From Blastocatellia bacterium UBA7656 (GTDB lineage Bacteria > Acidobacteriota > Blastocatellia > UBA7656): a stretch of 64,000 nt of DNA. Location of the stretch: positions 140,830 through 204,829 of the forward strand of contig DLHY01000054.1 in NCBI GenBank assembly GCA_002483445.1, in the 5' to 3' direction. Position numbers and translations under genes: made by a program. Positions 9,943-18,892 of this stretch are shown here, piece by piece (positions within the stretch are counted from its first letter, which is position 1; every line of letters begins with the position of its first letter). Under the pieces are notes generated by a model. It was not told the DNA's origin and did not search any database. It saw only the letters and a list, made by a program, of their open reading frames with translations.

Positions 9943-9976
9943 TGAAAGAGAGTCACACTGAATATCGGCTGAAATG

Positions 9977-10073
9977 AGGTAAAGGCGAAAGGCAAAAACC
10001 GAGGCTCGTGTTATGAATTGCAATTGCAACGGCCTTCTCACTTTTTCATTTTGCCTTTTTACTTTTGCCTTAC
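9977..10073. repeat. inverted heptamer array (AAAGGC type)
   Basis: The left arm is made of 7-bp units (TAAAGGC, GAAAGGC, AAAAACC). The right arm is the reverse complement type (CATTTTG, CCTTTTT, ACTTTTG, CCTTAC). The arms flank about 40 bp and can form a long hairpin between the SLOG-SLATT gene and the DUF5678-like gene. Confidence 0.55.
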
Positions 10074-10128
10074 TGATTGCTTTCGCCTTCAACCGAAAGA
10101 TACAATGTCGGCAAGCGAGAGGTGAAGG

Positions 10129-10449
10129 ATGTCAGATATGCAATTTCCGATAGTGATGGAAGAGGTGACCGACCCGGAGGAGCTTGCCAGAGCGCGGGCG
10201 CAGCGCGAGCGATTCGACCGCAATGAGGCATGGTTGCAGGCGCACGCCAAAGAGGTTTATACGCGCTATCGAGGCAAATGCGTATGCGTGGCGGGCGAAG
10301 AACTCTTCGTCGCAGACACTCCGCAGGAAGTCATCGCCCTGGCCCGCGCGGCGCATCCTGAAGATGACGGCAGTTTGATCCGCTACATACCACGAGAAAA
10401 GGTGGCCCGAATATATGAGGATAGATGGGGCGTGGTTGCTGTGCGATGA
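10129..10449 (+). CDS. small DUF5678-like protein
   Basis: A 106-residue protein starting at ATG 10129 after a purine-rich GAGAGGTGAAGG. The centre (RYRGKCVCVAGEELFVADTPQEVIALARAAHP) follows the DUF5678 pattern: a short beta-hairpin followed by a helix. The family has no established activity and is often encoded next to retropepsin-like proteins. Here its 3' end overlaps the start of such a protein by 35 bp, indicating translational coupling. Function unknown. Confidence 0.7.
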   Translation: MSDMQFPIVMEEVTDPEELARARAQRERFDRNEAWLQAHAKEVYTRYRGKCVCVAGEELFVADTPQEVIALARAAHPEDDGSLIRYIPREKVARIYEDRWGVVAVR

Positions 10450-10849
10450 CCAGGTAGTGCGACCTCTGATCATTGGCGAGATTCTGACTGACAATGGTTC
10501 CTGGGAGTCGGCTGAATTTCTGGTTGATACGGGCGCAGATCGAACTGTTTTCAGTGCGCCTATACTCAACAAGCTGGGCCTCCGATCAATCGCTTCTCAC
10601 GAACAGGTCAGCGGCCTGGGCGGGGTGGTCAAGTCAGTCGTTGTAGAAACTCAAATCAGGCTCACTCGCGAAAACGCCGGGAAGGCGATATTTCGAGGTC
10701 AGTATGCAGCCGTCACCGAACTCGAATCGCTCGACATCAGTGTGCTGGGTCGCTACATCACAGGATTGTTTTCAGTAATCGTCGACCGATTGGGCGATAT
10801 GGTTTGCCTGCTCGGACAGAGGCATGGCTACCGGATAGAGCAAAATTAA
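10415..10849 (+). CDS. retropepsin-like aspartyl protease family protein
   Basis: A 144-residue protein with the single-lobe aspartyl protease signature EFLVDTGADRTVFS: the DTGA motif near residue 32. The flanking hydrophobic strands and length are those of bacterial retropepsin-like proteins, which act as homodimers. There is no signal peptide, so it should be cytoplasmic. It overlaps the DUF5678-like gene by 35 bp, and the next SLOG gene begins 8 bp after its stop, so the three genes look like one transcript. Whether it is catalytically active is not shown by the sequence. Confidence 0.75.
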   Translation: MRIDGAWLLCDDQVVRPLIIGEILTDNGSWESAEFLVDTGADRTVFSAPILNKLGLRSIASHEQVSGLGGVVKSVVVETQIRLTRENAGKAIFRGQYAAVTELESLDISVLGRYITGLFSVIVDRLGDMVCLLGQRHGYRIEQN

Positions 10850-10856
10850 AACAGGA

Positions 10857-11420
10857 TTGAACAGAGTGGCAATCATTGGAGTTACCGGACATCGAATTTT
10901 TACGGAGATCGAAAAGATAGAAGCAGGCGTCGAGCAGGCGATTGACCGAATCGAAAAAGCTTTTCCACGAGAGCCGCTTATCTGTCTCTCGGCTCTGGCC
11001 GAAGGGGCTGACACGATGGTGGCGCGAAAAGTGATGGCGCGAGCAGGCGCGCGGCTCAAAGTCATACTCCCGCTGCCGGAGTATGACTACATCGCGGATT
11101 TCCGCTCGCGTGAGTCGAGAGAAGATTTCCTCAGCCTGCTCGGTCAAGCCGCTGAGGTGATTCGACTGCCCGCGCTGGCGAGTCGCGATGAAGCATATCA
11201 GGCGGCGGGTTTTTATGTGCTGGATCACTGCGACGCGCTCATAGCCGTCTGGGATGGACAGGGCGCGCAGGGGCAGGGCGGAACCGGAGAGATGGTCGTG
11301 CGCGCGCGCCTGAAAAAACTTCCCCTCGCGTGGGTGAAGGCAGGCAATCGCAAACCGGGAACTGAAAAGGCGACATCTCTCGGAGAAGAGCAGGGAGAAG
11401 TTGTGTTTGAAAATTTCTAA
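10857..11420 (+). CDS. SLOG-like Rossmann protein
   Basis: A 187-residue protein with an N-terminal AIIGVTGHR glycine loop, then ALAEGADTMVARKVM and DALIAVWDGQGAQGQGGTGEMV. This is the layout of LOG/DprA-like (SLOG) domains that bind nucleotides or nucleotide derivatives. The start is uncertain: TTG 10857 gives MNRVAIIG, GTG 10866 gives MAIIG, and neither has a strong ribosome binding site. It is the second SLOG gene within 3 kb, after the SLOG-SLATT protein, and lacks membrane segments, so it could supply or modulate the ligand sensed there. That link is inference. Confidence 0.68.
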   Translation: MNRVAIIGVTGHRIFTEIEKIEAGVEQAIDRIEKAFPREPLICLSALAEGADTMVARKVMARAGARLKVILPLPEYDYIADFRSRESREDFLSLLGQAAEVIRLPALASRDEAYQAAGFYVLDHCDALIAVWDGQGAQGQGGTGEMVVRARLKKLPLAWVKAGNRKPGTEKATSLGEEQGEVVFENF

Positions 11421-11451
11421 GCGTTCGCGTTGAAGCAAAGAGGCATCTTCA

Positions 11452-13053
11452 TCATTTCATTCGAAACCAAAGCAGAAGAAGCGCAATGACAGTGAAAGGA
11501 ATGAAGCAGCAGTTGCGCGCCAGAAATCCTATCCAGTCTTTCCTTTCAGTGAAGCACATCAGAGGGCCGAGTATGTACATCAGCGAAACGCCGATTGCAG
11601 GAATGAAAGCGGCAGAGTGAAAAAACAAAGCCAGGGCGAGTATCAACAGACCGAAAACCTGAATCAACAGGTGATCGCGGGCGCGTTGCTTCTGCCGAGC
11701 CATTTTTCCGGTCGCTTCGAAAACAGGCTCGCGCAGCTTTGCAGTCTGCTCGATGGCTTCGAGGCACAGCAGCGGAAGCAGACTGGCATAAGCCAGCGCG
11801 CCAACGAACATATAGTGAAAGTGCTTCTGTGGGCGGCGGAATAGATTTATGAGCAGAGGAACCACTGGGGTAAGCGGGCCTGCAAGGTATAGGCCCAATA
11901 ACCACGTCTCAAGTCGATCATATCCTTGCAGTCTGTAGATGTATAACAACAACAATCCTCCAAGAAGGCTGATCATCGTCGTCGCCCCAAGATAGCAGCA
12001 GGAAAAGGTCACAAGCAGATCGACCTTTTCGGTGAGAGTAGCGTGCGGAGATTTGAGCAAAACGGGAAACTCTTTTCGAAAATATTCGATGGTGCCGGAG
12101 ATGACTTTGCAGTATCTTTTTCTGAATGCTGTGTAGGTGGATGGATATGCCTCCTGAGCGACGACCTCTTCGACATAAACGCCGCGATAACCCGCTGCCA
12201 GCGCCCGCGAGGCAAAACCAATGTCCTCGGAGACTATCTCAGGGAACCCGCCGATTGCGCTCCATACGCTGCGCCTGATCATCACCCCATGTCCGAAGCA
12301 GGATACGAATCCGAATCTGTTTCTCAGCGGCAAGCAATGTTTGTAGAAAATGTCTATCGTTGGAGCCAGCAGTGAGGCGAACCGCGTGCGAGCAGGCGAA
12401 CGGGCTTCGTGTCGGGCCTGCGCAAAGGCTGTCCGGCTATGGCTGAAACGGGAGAGCATCCTGGCGACGAAATCGCGCGGGAGTATTTCATCGGCGTCAC
12501 ATAAGACGATGAATTCTTCACTGACGAATTGCGATATCGCATGGTTCAAATTGCCAGCCTTGAACCCTCCATGATCACATCGCCGCACGACTATCACTCG
12601 ATCAGTATGCCGGGATGCCCACTCGTCGATTTGTCGCCGCAGTCTTTCGTCGCGGCTGTCGTCGCAGATGATCAATCGAGAGCCGGGATGAGATTGATTC
12701 AGACAGGACTCGCAGGCTTCTGAATCGAAATCATCGCACGTTGCATAAAGCACTGCTACCGACTGATCTTCCTTTGAAGGAGCGACATCACTGGGAGGAG
12801 CGATATCGCCCCGTCTGCGCGAAAGAAAGCTCAACGTCTGGTGCCAGAAGTTGTGAATTCCCCATAGCCACAGGAGCATCCACATCGCGTGAAGAAGTTT
12901 CAGGAATAAAGACACTACCGACCCGCACTCAGGTATAGTGTGGGAGTATCGATTCCAACTCCACAGACTCGCGCCCGCCCAAGAAACAAATGTGAGAGCC
13001 AGAAGAGCGAAAGATTTTTTCTGGCATTTGCTGCTCAGGGCATCTTTCTCCAT
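11452..13053 (-). CDS. membrane glycosyltransferase, GT2 family (beta-glucan synthase-like)
   Basis: A 533-residue processive-type GT2 enzyme. Two N-terminal hydrophobic segments precede the catalytic domain with VAVLYATCDD, ICDDSRDE, the metal-binding VLCDADEILP and the acidic SEDIGFASRA. The usual QxxRW product-binding motif appears as FRKRYCK, which is atypical. Five or so membrane segments follow. ATG 13053 is chosen because GAGG lies 6 nt upstream; the frame extends to 13149 but that would overlap the upstream gene by over 100 bp. With this start the overlap with the TIR-GH17 gene is 19 bp, so the two are co-translated. GT2-GH17 partnerships are known from bacterial beta-1,3-glucan synthesis (NdvB type), so a glucan product is plausible. 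Confidence 0.82.
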   Translation of the reverse strand: MEKDALSSKCQKKSFALLALTFVSWAGASLWSWNRYSHTIPECGSVVSLFLKLLHAMWMLLWLWGIHNFWHQTLSFLSRRRGDIAPPSDVAPSKEDQSVAVLYATCDDFDSEACESCLNQSHPGSRLIICDDSRDERLRRQIDEWASRHTDRVIVVRRCDHGGFKAGNLNHAISQFVSEEFIVLCDADEILPRDFVARMLSRFSHSRTAFAQARHEARSPARTRFASLLAPTIDIFYKHCLPLRNRFGFVSCFGHGVMIRRSVWSAIGGFPEIVSEDIGFASRALAAGYRGVYVEEVVAQEAYPSTYTAFRKRYCKVISGTIEYFRKEFPVLLKSPHATLTEKVDLLVTFSCCYLGATTMISLLGGLLLLYIYRLQGYDRLETWLLGLYLAGPLTPVVPLLINLFRRPQKHFHYMFVGALAYASLLPLLCLEAIEQTAKLREPVFEATGKMARQKQRARDHLLIQVFGLLILALALFFHSAAFIPAIGVSLMYILGPLMCFTERKDWIGFLARNCCFIPFTVIALLLLWFRMK

Positions 13054-14465
13054 TTGACCTCTGTGACTGCGGGCTTGGGTTTGCGGCCTGCGGTGAACAG
13101 TCCGGTGTATTGTTCGGACCTCGACCATTCGTATTCTTCTGTTTTCCATACGGGATCGAACGCAGTCATGAAAGAGAGTGACACAGTAGAGGGAACATCG
13201 TTTCGATCTGTGAATTCTTCGGCGGCGAGTCGATAAAACTCAACCTGCGTTTGAGTCGTCAACCCCGCGGCGCCGCCTGAAGGGAATGAAACCATTTTCA
13301 GAAGCACGGGCTTTGCGCTGCCCGCGAGTTGCGCCGCTTTGCGCGCGCTGGCCAATGTCTCAGCCCACGCCGCCTGAGGGCTTTGCCCTTTGTGCCAGTT
13401 GCTATGCACATCGGGAAACAGGAAATCGCTCACAGCGACGAGTCCAGGGTTGAGTTCATAATCAACTACCAATTCAGAGGTCGTGACTGGGCGCAACGTC
13501 TCGTCTATAAAAAGTTTTCTTGCGTTTTCAAGTTCGCCGAAAGAATATAGCCCCTTGAGTCCTCTGTGTCCCAGACAGTACGCATCAGCATACTGAGCTA
13601 TCTGCAACGCATTGTTAATCTCATTATTGTCTCGAATCTCTCTTACTCCCACGATTACTTTCTGAAATCCTTCTTCGTGCGCGATTCTTGCGATTTGAGA
13701 GCAAGTTCCTTTCGAGGTTATCGTGATCAGCCCGTTGAATCCATGCTGACGGAGAGCCTGAAGGTCTTTGCGAATGCTTGCTTCAGAAGCCTCTTTATTT
13801 TTATAGGGGTCGTATTCGGTCGGATCGTAAAGAATCCACCTGAGCCACGGCATCGCGCCGAGAAAAGAATCACGATTCGTTTTGTACTCCCGCTCGCCTG
13901 GAAACGAAGATGAATCGCTCGCAGTTTTTTCCCGGATGAAATAAATCGCAAGCAGCGCGGCTGCAACGAGAAAGATCGCGGCGATTGTTGCTGCGGCGCT
14001 TTTGCGGCGATCCCATCTCTTGGCCGCTGGCTTCGGCTTATCAACAGGCGCATCCGGCATCGCCGGGTTGAGTTTGGATTGCACCGACCTGACAAGAGCA
14101 ACAAGATGGCCATCGAGCGGCGGCAGAAAGGCGTCAAGCCAGTGAGAGACGCCAATAAAATATTCCATTGCTTTCGAAGGCGTCACATTTTCTGTCCGAA
14201 AAGGTATGAGGCGTTTCTTCTTATGGACGGCGTTTTGAACCTCACGGATGACCTGCTCCGAATCGTTCGAATGGAAAGAAAAGATCAGAACGAAGACAGG
14301 ACATTGGTTTATGGCATCAATTATTGCCTCGCTCCACGGCATACCAGGATCGATGTCCCGTGGTGCAATCCAGCATTTTACTCCTTCGGCCTCGAGCGCC
14401 GAGCAAACCCTGTCTGCTGTCTCTTTATCTGCTTCCGAATAACTGATGAAAACATCATGATCCAT
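13035..14465 (-). CDS. TIR domain - TM - GH17-like glucanase fusion
   Basis: A 476-residue protein. Residues 1-140 are a TIR domain of the bacterial type: VFISYSEADKETAD, CWIAPRDIDPGMPW, SFHSNDSEQVIREV (conserved Glu) and HWLDAF. One membrane helix lies near 157-178. The C-terminal part (about 200-460) resembles glycoside hydrolase family 17, with GAMPWLRWILYDP near its start, KVIVGVREI, YSFGELE and LVAVSDFLFPDVHSNWH. The topology would place TIR in the cytoplasm and the glucanase outside. It is encoded directly upstream of the GT2 synthase with a 19-bp overlap. The combination of an intracellular NADase-type or signalling domain with an envelope glucanase is unusual. Confidence 0.78.
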   Translation of the reverse strand: MDHDVFISYSEADKETADRVCSALEAEGVKCWIAPRDIDPGMPWSEAIIDAINQCPVFVLIFSFHSNDSEQVIREVQNAVHKKKRLIPFRTENVTPSKAMEYFIGVSHWLDAFLPPLDGHLVALVRSVQSKLNPAMPDAPVDKPKPAAKRWDRRKSAAATIAAIFLVAAALLAIYFIREKTASDSSSFPGEREYKTNRDSFLGAMPWLRWILYDPTEYDPYKNKEASEASIRKDLQALRQHGFNGLITITSKGTCSQIARIAHEEGFQKVIVGVREIRDNNEINNALQIAQYADAYCLGHRGLKGLYSFGELENARKLFIDETLRPVTTSELVVDYELNPGLVAVSDFLFPDVHSNWHKGQSPQAAWAETLASARKAAQLAGSAKPVLLKMVSFPSGGAAGLTTQTQVEFYRLAAEEFTDRNDVPSTVSLSFMTAFDPVWKTEEYEWSRSEQYTGLFTAGRKPKPAVTEVKWRKMP

Positions 14466-14537
14466 AGCGATGAGATTTTCTCTGTGATTGACCTGACAGC
14501 CTGGATATTAGATTCTGTTCCGAAGAAAGTTTCAAGC

Positions 14538-16205
14538 TCACACGCTGGCTGTCAGTCTTTCCACTTCCCGAAAAACAGCCGAAAGAGACAGCTTGAATTC
14601 ATCAGCTACTTCGTCTTTCCAGTATGAAAGCGCGATCTGAAAATCCCTCTGAAGCAGGCTGTGAAAATAAGAGAGCTTGCCCTTGAGTTGGTTGACGACC
14701 GAAAACGTCACTTCGCTCCCGAACAGAAGCGGACGCATACATAAAACTTCGATCTCGCGCAATCGGTCTCCGAGCGCCGCCCGCGCCGAATAAAGGCTGG
14801 CCTCGTCAGGCTTCTTCTCTTCAAGCGCCGGACTCATCGCCACCTTGCTGGCCCGAACCACCTCATCGACTCGCTTGAGGTGACGCAAACACTCGACCCT
14901 GTGCAATTTGATTTCCTGCTCGGCTGTCGAATCGCTCTCCAGCGATTGAGATTGTCCTTGCAGTTGAAAGACGGCGTGAAGATGCTCAATCGTCAATCCG
15001 TCGCCGCCGAACAGAGTGTAGACGCTCATCAGAACCGCCTTGAGTTCTCTGGCGTTGCCGGGCCATCGATATGACTTGAGGCGGTCGAGAATACCGGTGG
15101 GCGGCTCGCTCGCCGGGTCTGCGGCGATACGCGCCCAGAAATGTTTTGCCAGTGCGGGAATATCTTCGGGGTGATTGTGAAGCGCGGGTGAGCGAATCAT
15201 AAATGCCCGCAGGCGATAGTACAAATCCTCGCGGAACCGTCCAGCCTGAACCATCGAGAACAGATCGCGGTTGGTCGCCGCCACGATCCTGGCATTGACT
15301 TTGATCTCTTTCGATTCACCGATGGGCCGTATCTTTTTTTCATCAAGCGCGCGAAGAATCTTCACCTGATGATCCGACGAGAGGTCGCCTATCTCATCCA
15401 GGAACAAAGTCCCGTTGCCGGTCATTTCCCACAATCCTTTCTTGTCGAATTTGGCGTCGGTGAAGACGAATTTTTTATGGCCGAACAACTCCGATTCGAG
15501 CAGTTCGCGCGGAATGGCTCCGCAGTTTACGGGGACGAATTTTTCAGACGCGCGCGCTGAATAATTGTGAATCGAGCGGGCGATTACTTCCTTGCCTGTT
15601 CCCGTGTCGCCGAGAATCAGCACAGGCTCTTCGTGAGTCGCCGCGCGCAAAATCAACTGGCGGACAAGCTGGGCTTCGGGAGAGTGGCCCACATAACTCC
15701 GCAGCAGATCTTCAGGCACGTCGCGCTGCTGAAGCATATCGAGAAGCGATCTTGACGATATCTCGTCGCGCGGCGGAGCCGCGGATTTCGATGAAGGCGC
15801 GTTCGTTTTCCGCGACCTTCGCCGCGGGCTGTCAGTCGTTCCGGCCTTCTCCCATAGCTCTTCGAATATCTTTTCGTCTGCGCCGATGATGTAAGCGTTG
15901 CGGTCTTTGCGGCGCGCGGCGTTTTCAAGAAGAGTGCGTATGCTTCTCACCAGTTGCCCCGCAGACGTGTAGCTTCCGCTGATGAGAGGAATCTTTTCAT
16001 GGCCGAGCATCAGCTTTGAAAGCGGCTTGGCGAGGTGTTTCCCGCCGCGATCCATAACCGCGTCTTCCCGGTTGCGAAGCAGCAACAGGTCTTTGCTCGC
16101 GACGACATAAGCCGCGACTTTCGCCAGCGTTCTGACTCTCTGCGGGTCGATCTCGCTTTGAATCGCCTCTGAGCCGGGTGCAAATCTCAACGCTCGAAGA
16201 GTCAT
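14538..16205 (-). CDS. NtrC-like AAA+ protein with degenerate GAFTGA loop
   Basis: A 555-residue protein. The central AAA+ domain has Walker A GDTGTGKE, the ESELFGH helix, Walker B GTLFLDEIGDL, and the sensor region AATNRDL...FREDLYYRL, as in sigma-54 activators. The sigma-54-contacting GAFTGA loop is replaced by FVFTDA, so it may not activate sigma-54 promoters. The N-terminus (about 1-150) is unrecognised, and no typical Fis-type C-terminal helix-turn-helix is evident. ATG 16205 is supported by AGGAGGCG 7 nt upstream. Its promoter region holds several AAACTCAACC-type decamers. It may be a signalling ATPase for the neighbouring TIR/WD40/STAND genes. Confidence 0.8.
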   Translation of the reverse strand: MTLRALRFAPGSEAIQSEIDPQRVRTLAKVAAYVVASKDLLLLRNREDAVMDRGGKHLAKPLSKLMLGHEKIPLISGSYTSAGQLVRSIRTLLENAARRKDRNAYIIGADEKIFEELWEKAGTTDSPRRRSRKTNAPSSKSAAPPRDEISSRSLLDMLQQRDVPEDLLRSYVGHSPEAQLVRQLILRAATHEEPVLILGDTGTGKEVIARSIHNYSARASEKFVPVNCGAIPRELLESELFGHKKFVFTDAKFDKKGLWEMTGNGTLFLDEIGDLSSDHQVKILRALDEKKIRPIGESKEIKVNARIVAATNRDLFSMVQAGRFREDLYYRLRAFMIRSPALHNHPEDIPALAKHFWARIAADPASEPPTGILDRLKSYRWPGNARELKAVLMSVYTLFGGDGLTIEHLHAVFQLQGQSQSLESDSTAEQEIKLHRVECLRHLKRVDEVVRASKVAMSPALEEKKPDEASLYSARAALGDRLREIEVLCMRPLLFGSEVTFSVVNQLKGKLSYFHSLLQRDFQIALSYWKDEVADEFKLSLSAVFREVERLTASV

Positions 16206-16225
16206 AGTCGCCTCCTGATGGTACG

Positions 16226-16307
16226 GAGTTGAGTTTCTGCGATCTAATATCAAAAATCCATCCTTAACTCAACCTTCAAAATGAAACTCAACCCCTATAA
16301 CTCAACT
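16226..16307. promoter_or_regulatory. cluster of AACTCAAC decamers in divergent promoter region
   Basis: Between the AAA gene (leftward) and the 143-residue ORF (rightward) there are four related decamers: AGTTGAGTTT at 16227, TAACTCAACC at 16265, AAACTCAACC at 16284 and TAACTCAACT at 16298. The pair at 16265 and 16284 has the same sequences and the same 19-bp start-to-start spacing as the pair at 47788 and 47807. This looks like an operator for a shared regulator. Confidence 0.6.
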
Positions 16308-16345
16308 TCATCGCTTCTATCGGCTTTTTGTCGGGTTCGAATTTA

Positions 16346-16777
16346 ATGACGAATAATCACATTGCGATTCGCTTCTACCTCGAATACGCGCGGCATCAGA
16401 CTCTCAGCGTCCCGTCGGATGTGCGCTTTTACAGTTCGGGGACGAAGGAGCTTGAAGTAGCGCGCGTGAAAGATGAGGAAGAAACTGCGCTTTGCGAGCG
16501 CCGTCGTATGGATATGGAGATGGAGTTTGAGCGCGAGCTTGCGCGGATACGCGCTGAAGAAAAAGCAGCGGCGCTCAGTCTTCTCGGCAGTATGGTTGAA
16601 AAACCCGGACGGATTCCGGCGACGGATTATCGCGGCGTGCGCACGCTCGTCACCAGTGTGGAGTCGAAAGGTTTAGCGACAGGGCTTGTACTCGGACTGT
16701 TGGGCAAAGCATCGGAAGAGGCGAGTTTCAAAGATGATTCAAAAAATGGTTACGGCGATGAAGCGACTCGTCGGTGA
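16346..16777 (+). CDS. hypothetical protein with charged coiled-coil region
   Basis: A 143-residue protein beginning MTNNHIAIRFYLEYA at ATG 16346; a TTG at 16328 in the same frame is an alternative, and neither has a good ribosome binding site. The middle (about 45-85) is strongly charged and helical (RRRMDMEMEFERELARIRAEEKAAA), likely a coiled coil. A small hydrophobic stretch follows (GLATGLVLGLLGK). I recognise no family. It is transcribed away from the AAA gene and converges on the WD40 gene with 3 bp between their stops, the only rightward gene inside the otherwise leftward 11.4-47.6 kb stretch. Its role may be tied to the divergent AAA gene. Confidence 0.55.
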   Translation: MTNNHIAIRFYLEYARHQTLSVPSDVRFYSSGTKELEVARVKDEEETALCERRRMDMEMEFERELARIRAEEKAAALSLLGSMVEKPGRIPATDYRGVRTLVTSVESKGLATGLVLGLLGKASEEASFKDDSKNGYGDEATRR

Positions 16778-16780
16778 CAT

Positions 16781-18883
16781 TCAGGGCTGCTTTGATGGGA
16801 TGGAAGAACTTCGCGCGTCGGGGAGTTCTTCCATCCAAAGGTTCTCCAGCGAAAACCAATGCAGATATCCCTGATCATCTCCCAGGCACAGGCTATGGCC
16901 TGAAACGGACAGGCAACAAAATGCCGCATCTGTCGCGCACTGCGCTATGAGCCTTTCTTCTCGAATGTCCCACACTTTCACCAGCCCATCGACGTAAGCG
17001 GTGACGGCGAATCTGTGACCGTCGATCAGAGCGCAAATCAACTCGGCTGACTGACCGTAAGGGCCGAAGTAAGCCGACGCAAAATCAACTTCCCTGTGGC
17101 CGGAAAGAGTGACCATCGCGCCGGGTGATGAAGGATCGATCACGGCTGCGGTTCGGTCACTCGCTCCGAAGATCAGCGCCGCGCCGTCTGAAGACCACGC
17201 TATTTCGTGTCTCGTCGCCGCCCTCAGCATCGAACTTGTAACCGGAATGCTCGCGGTCAGTTGAAAAGTATCGAGATGGAAAATCAGCGCCGACGACGGG
17301 GAATCGGCTGCAAGCCTTCGCCCGTCAGGAGAGAAGCTGATTCTGGTCGCCTGTTCGCTCTCTGTAATCACTGCGAGCAACTCGCCCGTTTGAGCGTTCC
17401 AGATTTTTATCCCCTCCGATCCGCACGAAGCGATTCGATCTCCCGCGGGCGACCACGCGCAGAATCGGGCCTCCTTTTCGTAAGCCTGCGCTTTCCATAT
17501 CGTCTTTCGCGTCCCGGTGTCGAAGACTTCAAGCACGCCCATCTCATCGCTGATGACGAAAGCTTGTTCGTCGGGAGAAAAATCGCACGAGGTCAGACTT
17601 GGCCCTGAAGACAGGTCTCGCGATTCAACCGTAGCGATCCACGATCCGGATTTTGAATTCCATAGATGAGCGCGGCCATCCCGGCCCGCTGAGAGCGCCA
17701 TCGAAGCGTCGGGATTGAAGGAAACATCAGCCACCCCGAAAGTGTGCGATCTCCCTTCAGCGTCAGCCCATGGAATCGAAGCATCCCATATCTTCACTGT
17801 CCCGTCTCTTGAAGCCGAAGCTATCCATCGCCCGTCCGGCGACCAGGTGCAGGAAACGATGATGTCCTGATGTCCGACCAGATCGCCCAGTCGCTTGCCC
17901 GAAGCCGCGTTATAAACCGCAAGCTCCGCATAGCCGTACAGCCCGCCTCCCGAAACTATCGCCGCGCCATCAGGCGAAAGAGCGCAGTCTGTTCCGAGTG
18001 AACTCCCGGCTTTTAACTCAGACCAGCCTTCAGTATCGATGACGACAGTGTTGCAGGCCGTGTGCGCGAACAGTTTTCCGTCCCTCGAAAAGCTGCAGCC
18101 CGTGTGTCCGGACGCCGATTCGAAGCGATGCGTAAACAATAGTCGCGCATCATCTTTCAAGGAGGCGGAAAAAATATAAGCATCAGGCCCGTCGCATACT
18201 CCTATCAGAGAGCCGTCGGGCGAGAAGGCCGAGGCTGTTATCTGGGCGTCGAGCGGAATGCTTCGCAGAATGTCTGTCGATACAGCGTCCCAGAAAACCA
18301 CAGCGCCGTCGTTGCCTTCGGATAAAATCGCATTACCGTCCGGCGACCAGTCACAGCACAACAACACACGCGCGTGGGTGTCAATCGCGCACACTTCTCT
18401 TTCTTCCCGCCACTCCCAGATGCGCAATAACGAGCCATCGCCACCGGTGGCTATTCTCCTGCCGTCGGGACTCCAGCAACAACAGCGCAGGCTTGATCCT
18501 TTGAGGCAGGCGATCTCCTCTCCTGATGCCACTTCGCATATTCGAAGCGTCCCATCGAGAGAAGCCGACGCGAGATAGCGGCTGCACGGAGAGAACCTGC
18601 AACAATGCACGAGGTCTTCGTGACCGGCCAGAGTTGCTTTGAGGTGAGGCGAGCGGCTTTTATCGGGAGCGAAGCAGCGTAGCCATGTTCGTTTGTAGTT
18701 GGCGCGGGCGGACTGACACAATGCCATCACTTCCGTCGAATCTTTTCGTTTGTGATATAGCTCGTTGTGCAACTGAGGAAAGGTAAGTTCGGGCCACCTC
18801 GACAGATGATGCGCTTCTGCTCGAAGGGCGTCGAGAATGGAGAGCAAAACCTCGCGCTGCTTTGGAAGTTCGATGGTTGACAT
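16781..18883 (-). CDS. WD40 repeat protein, 700 aa
   Basis: A cytoplasmic beta-propeller protein. Residues 15-70 form a helical module (LRAEAHHLSRWPELTFPQLHN...TWLRCF) that also precedes the propellers of three other proteins in this cluster. From about residue 78 to 685 there are roughly a dozen WD40 blades with the SPDGRWIASASRDGTVKIWD pattern, some of them degenerate. No enzymatic domain is present, so it is likely a scaffold or sensor. Its gene is 9 bp downstream of the phosphoesterase gene, suggesting one transcript with it and the NACHT protein further upstream. Confidence 0.85.
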   Translation of the reverse strand: MSTIELPKQREVLLSILDALRAEAHHLSRWPELTFPQLHNELYHKRKDSTEVMALCQSARANYKRTWLRCFAPDKSRSPHLKATLAGHEDLVHCCRFSPCSRYLASASLDGTLRICEVASGEEIACLKGSSLRCCCWSPDGRRIATGGDGSLLRIWEWREEREVCAIDTHARVLLCCDWSPDGNAILSEGNDGAVVFWDAVSTDILRSIPLDAQITASAFSPDGSLIGVCDGPDAYIFSASLKDDARLLFTHRFESASGHTGCSFSRDGKLFAHTACNTVVIDTEGWSELKAGSSLGTDCALSPDGAAIVSGGGLYGYAELAVYNAASGKRLGDLVGHQDIIVSCTWSPDGRWIASASRDGTVKIWDASIPWADAEGRSHTFGVADVSFNPDASMALSAGRDGRAHLWNSKSGSWIATVESRDLSSGPSLTSCDFSPDEQAFVISDEMGVLEVFDTGTRKTIWKAQAYEKEARFCAWSPAGDRIASCGSEGIKIWNAQTGELLAVITESEQATRISFSPDGRRLAADSPSSALIFHLDTFQLTASIPVTSSMLRAATRHEIAWSSDGAALIFGASDRTAAVIDPSSPGAMVTLSGHREVDFASAYFGPYGQSAELICALIDGHRFAVTAYVDGLVKVWDIREERLIAQCATDAAFCCLSVSGHSLCLGDDQGYLHWFSLENLWMEELPDARSSSIPSKQP

Positions 18884-18892
18884 GCCGCCTCT

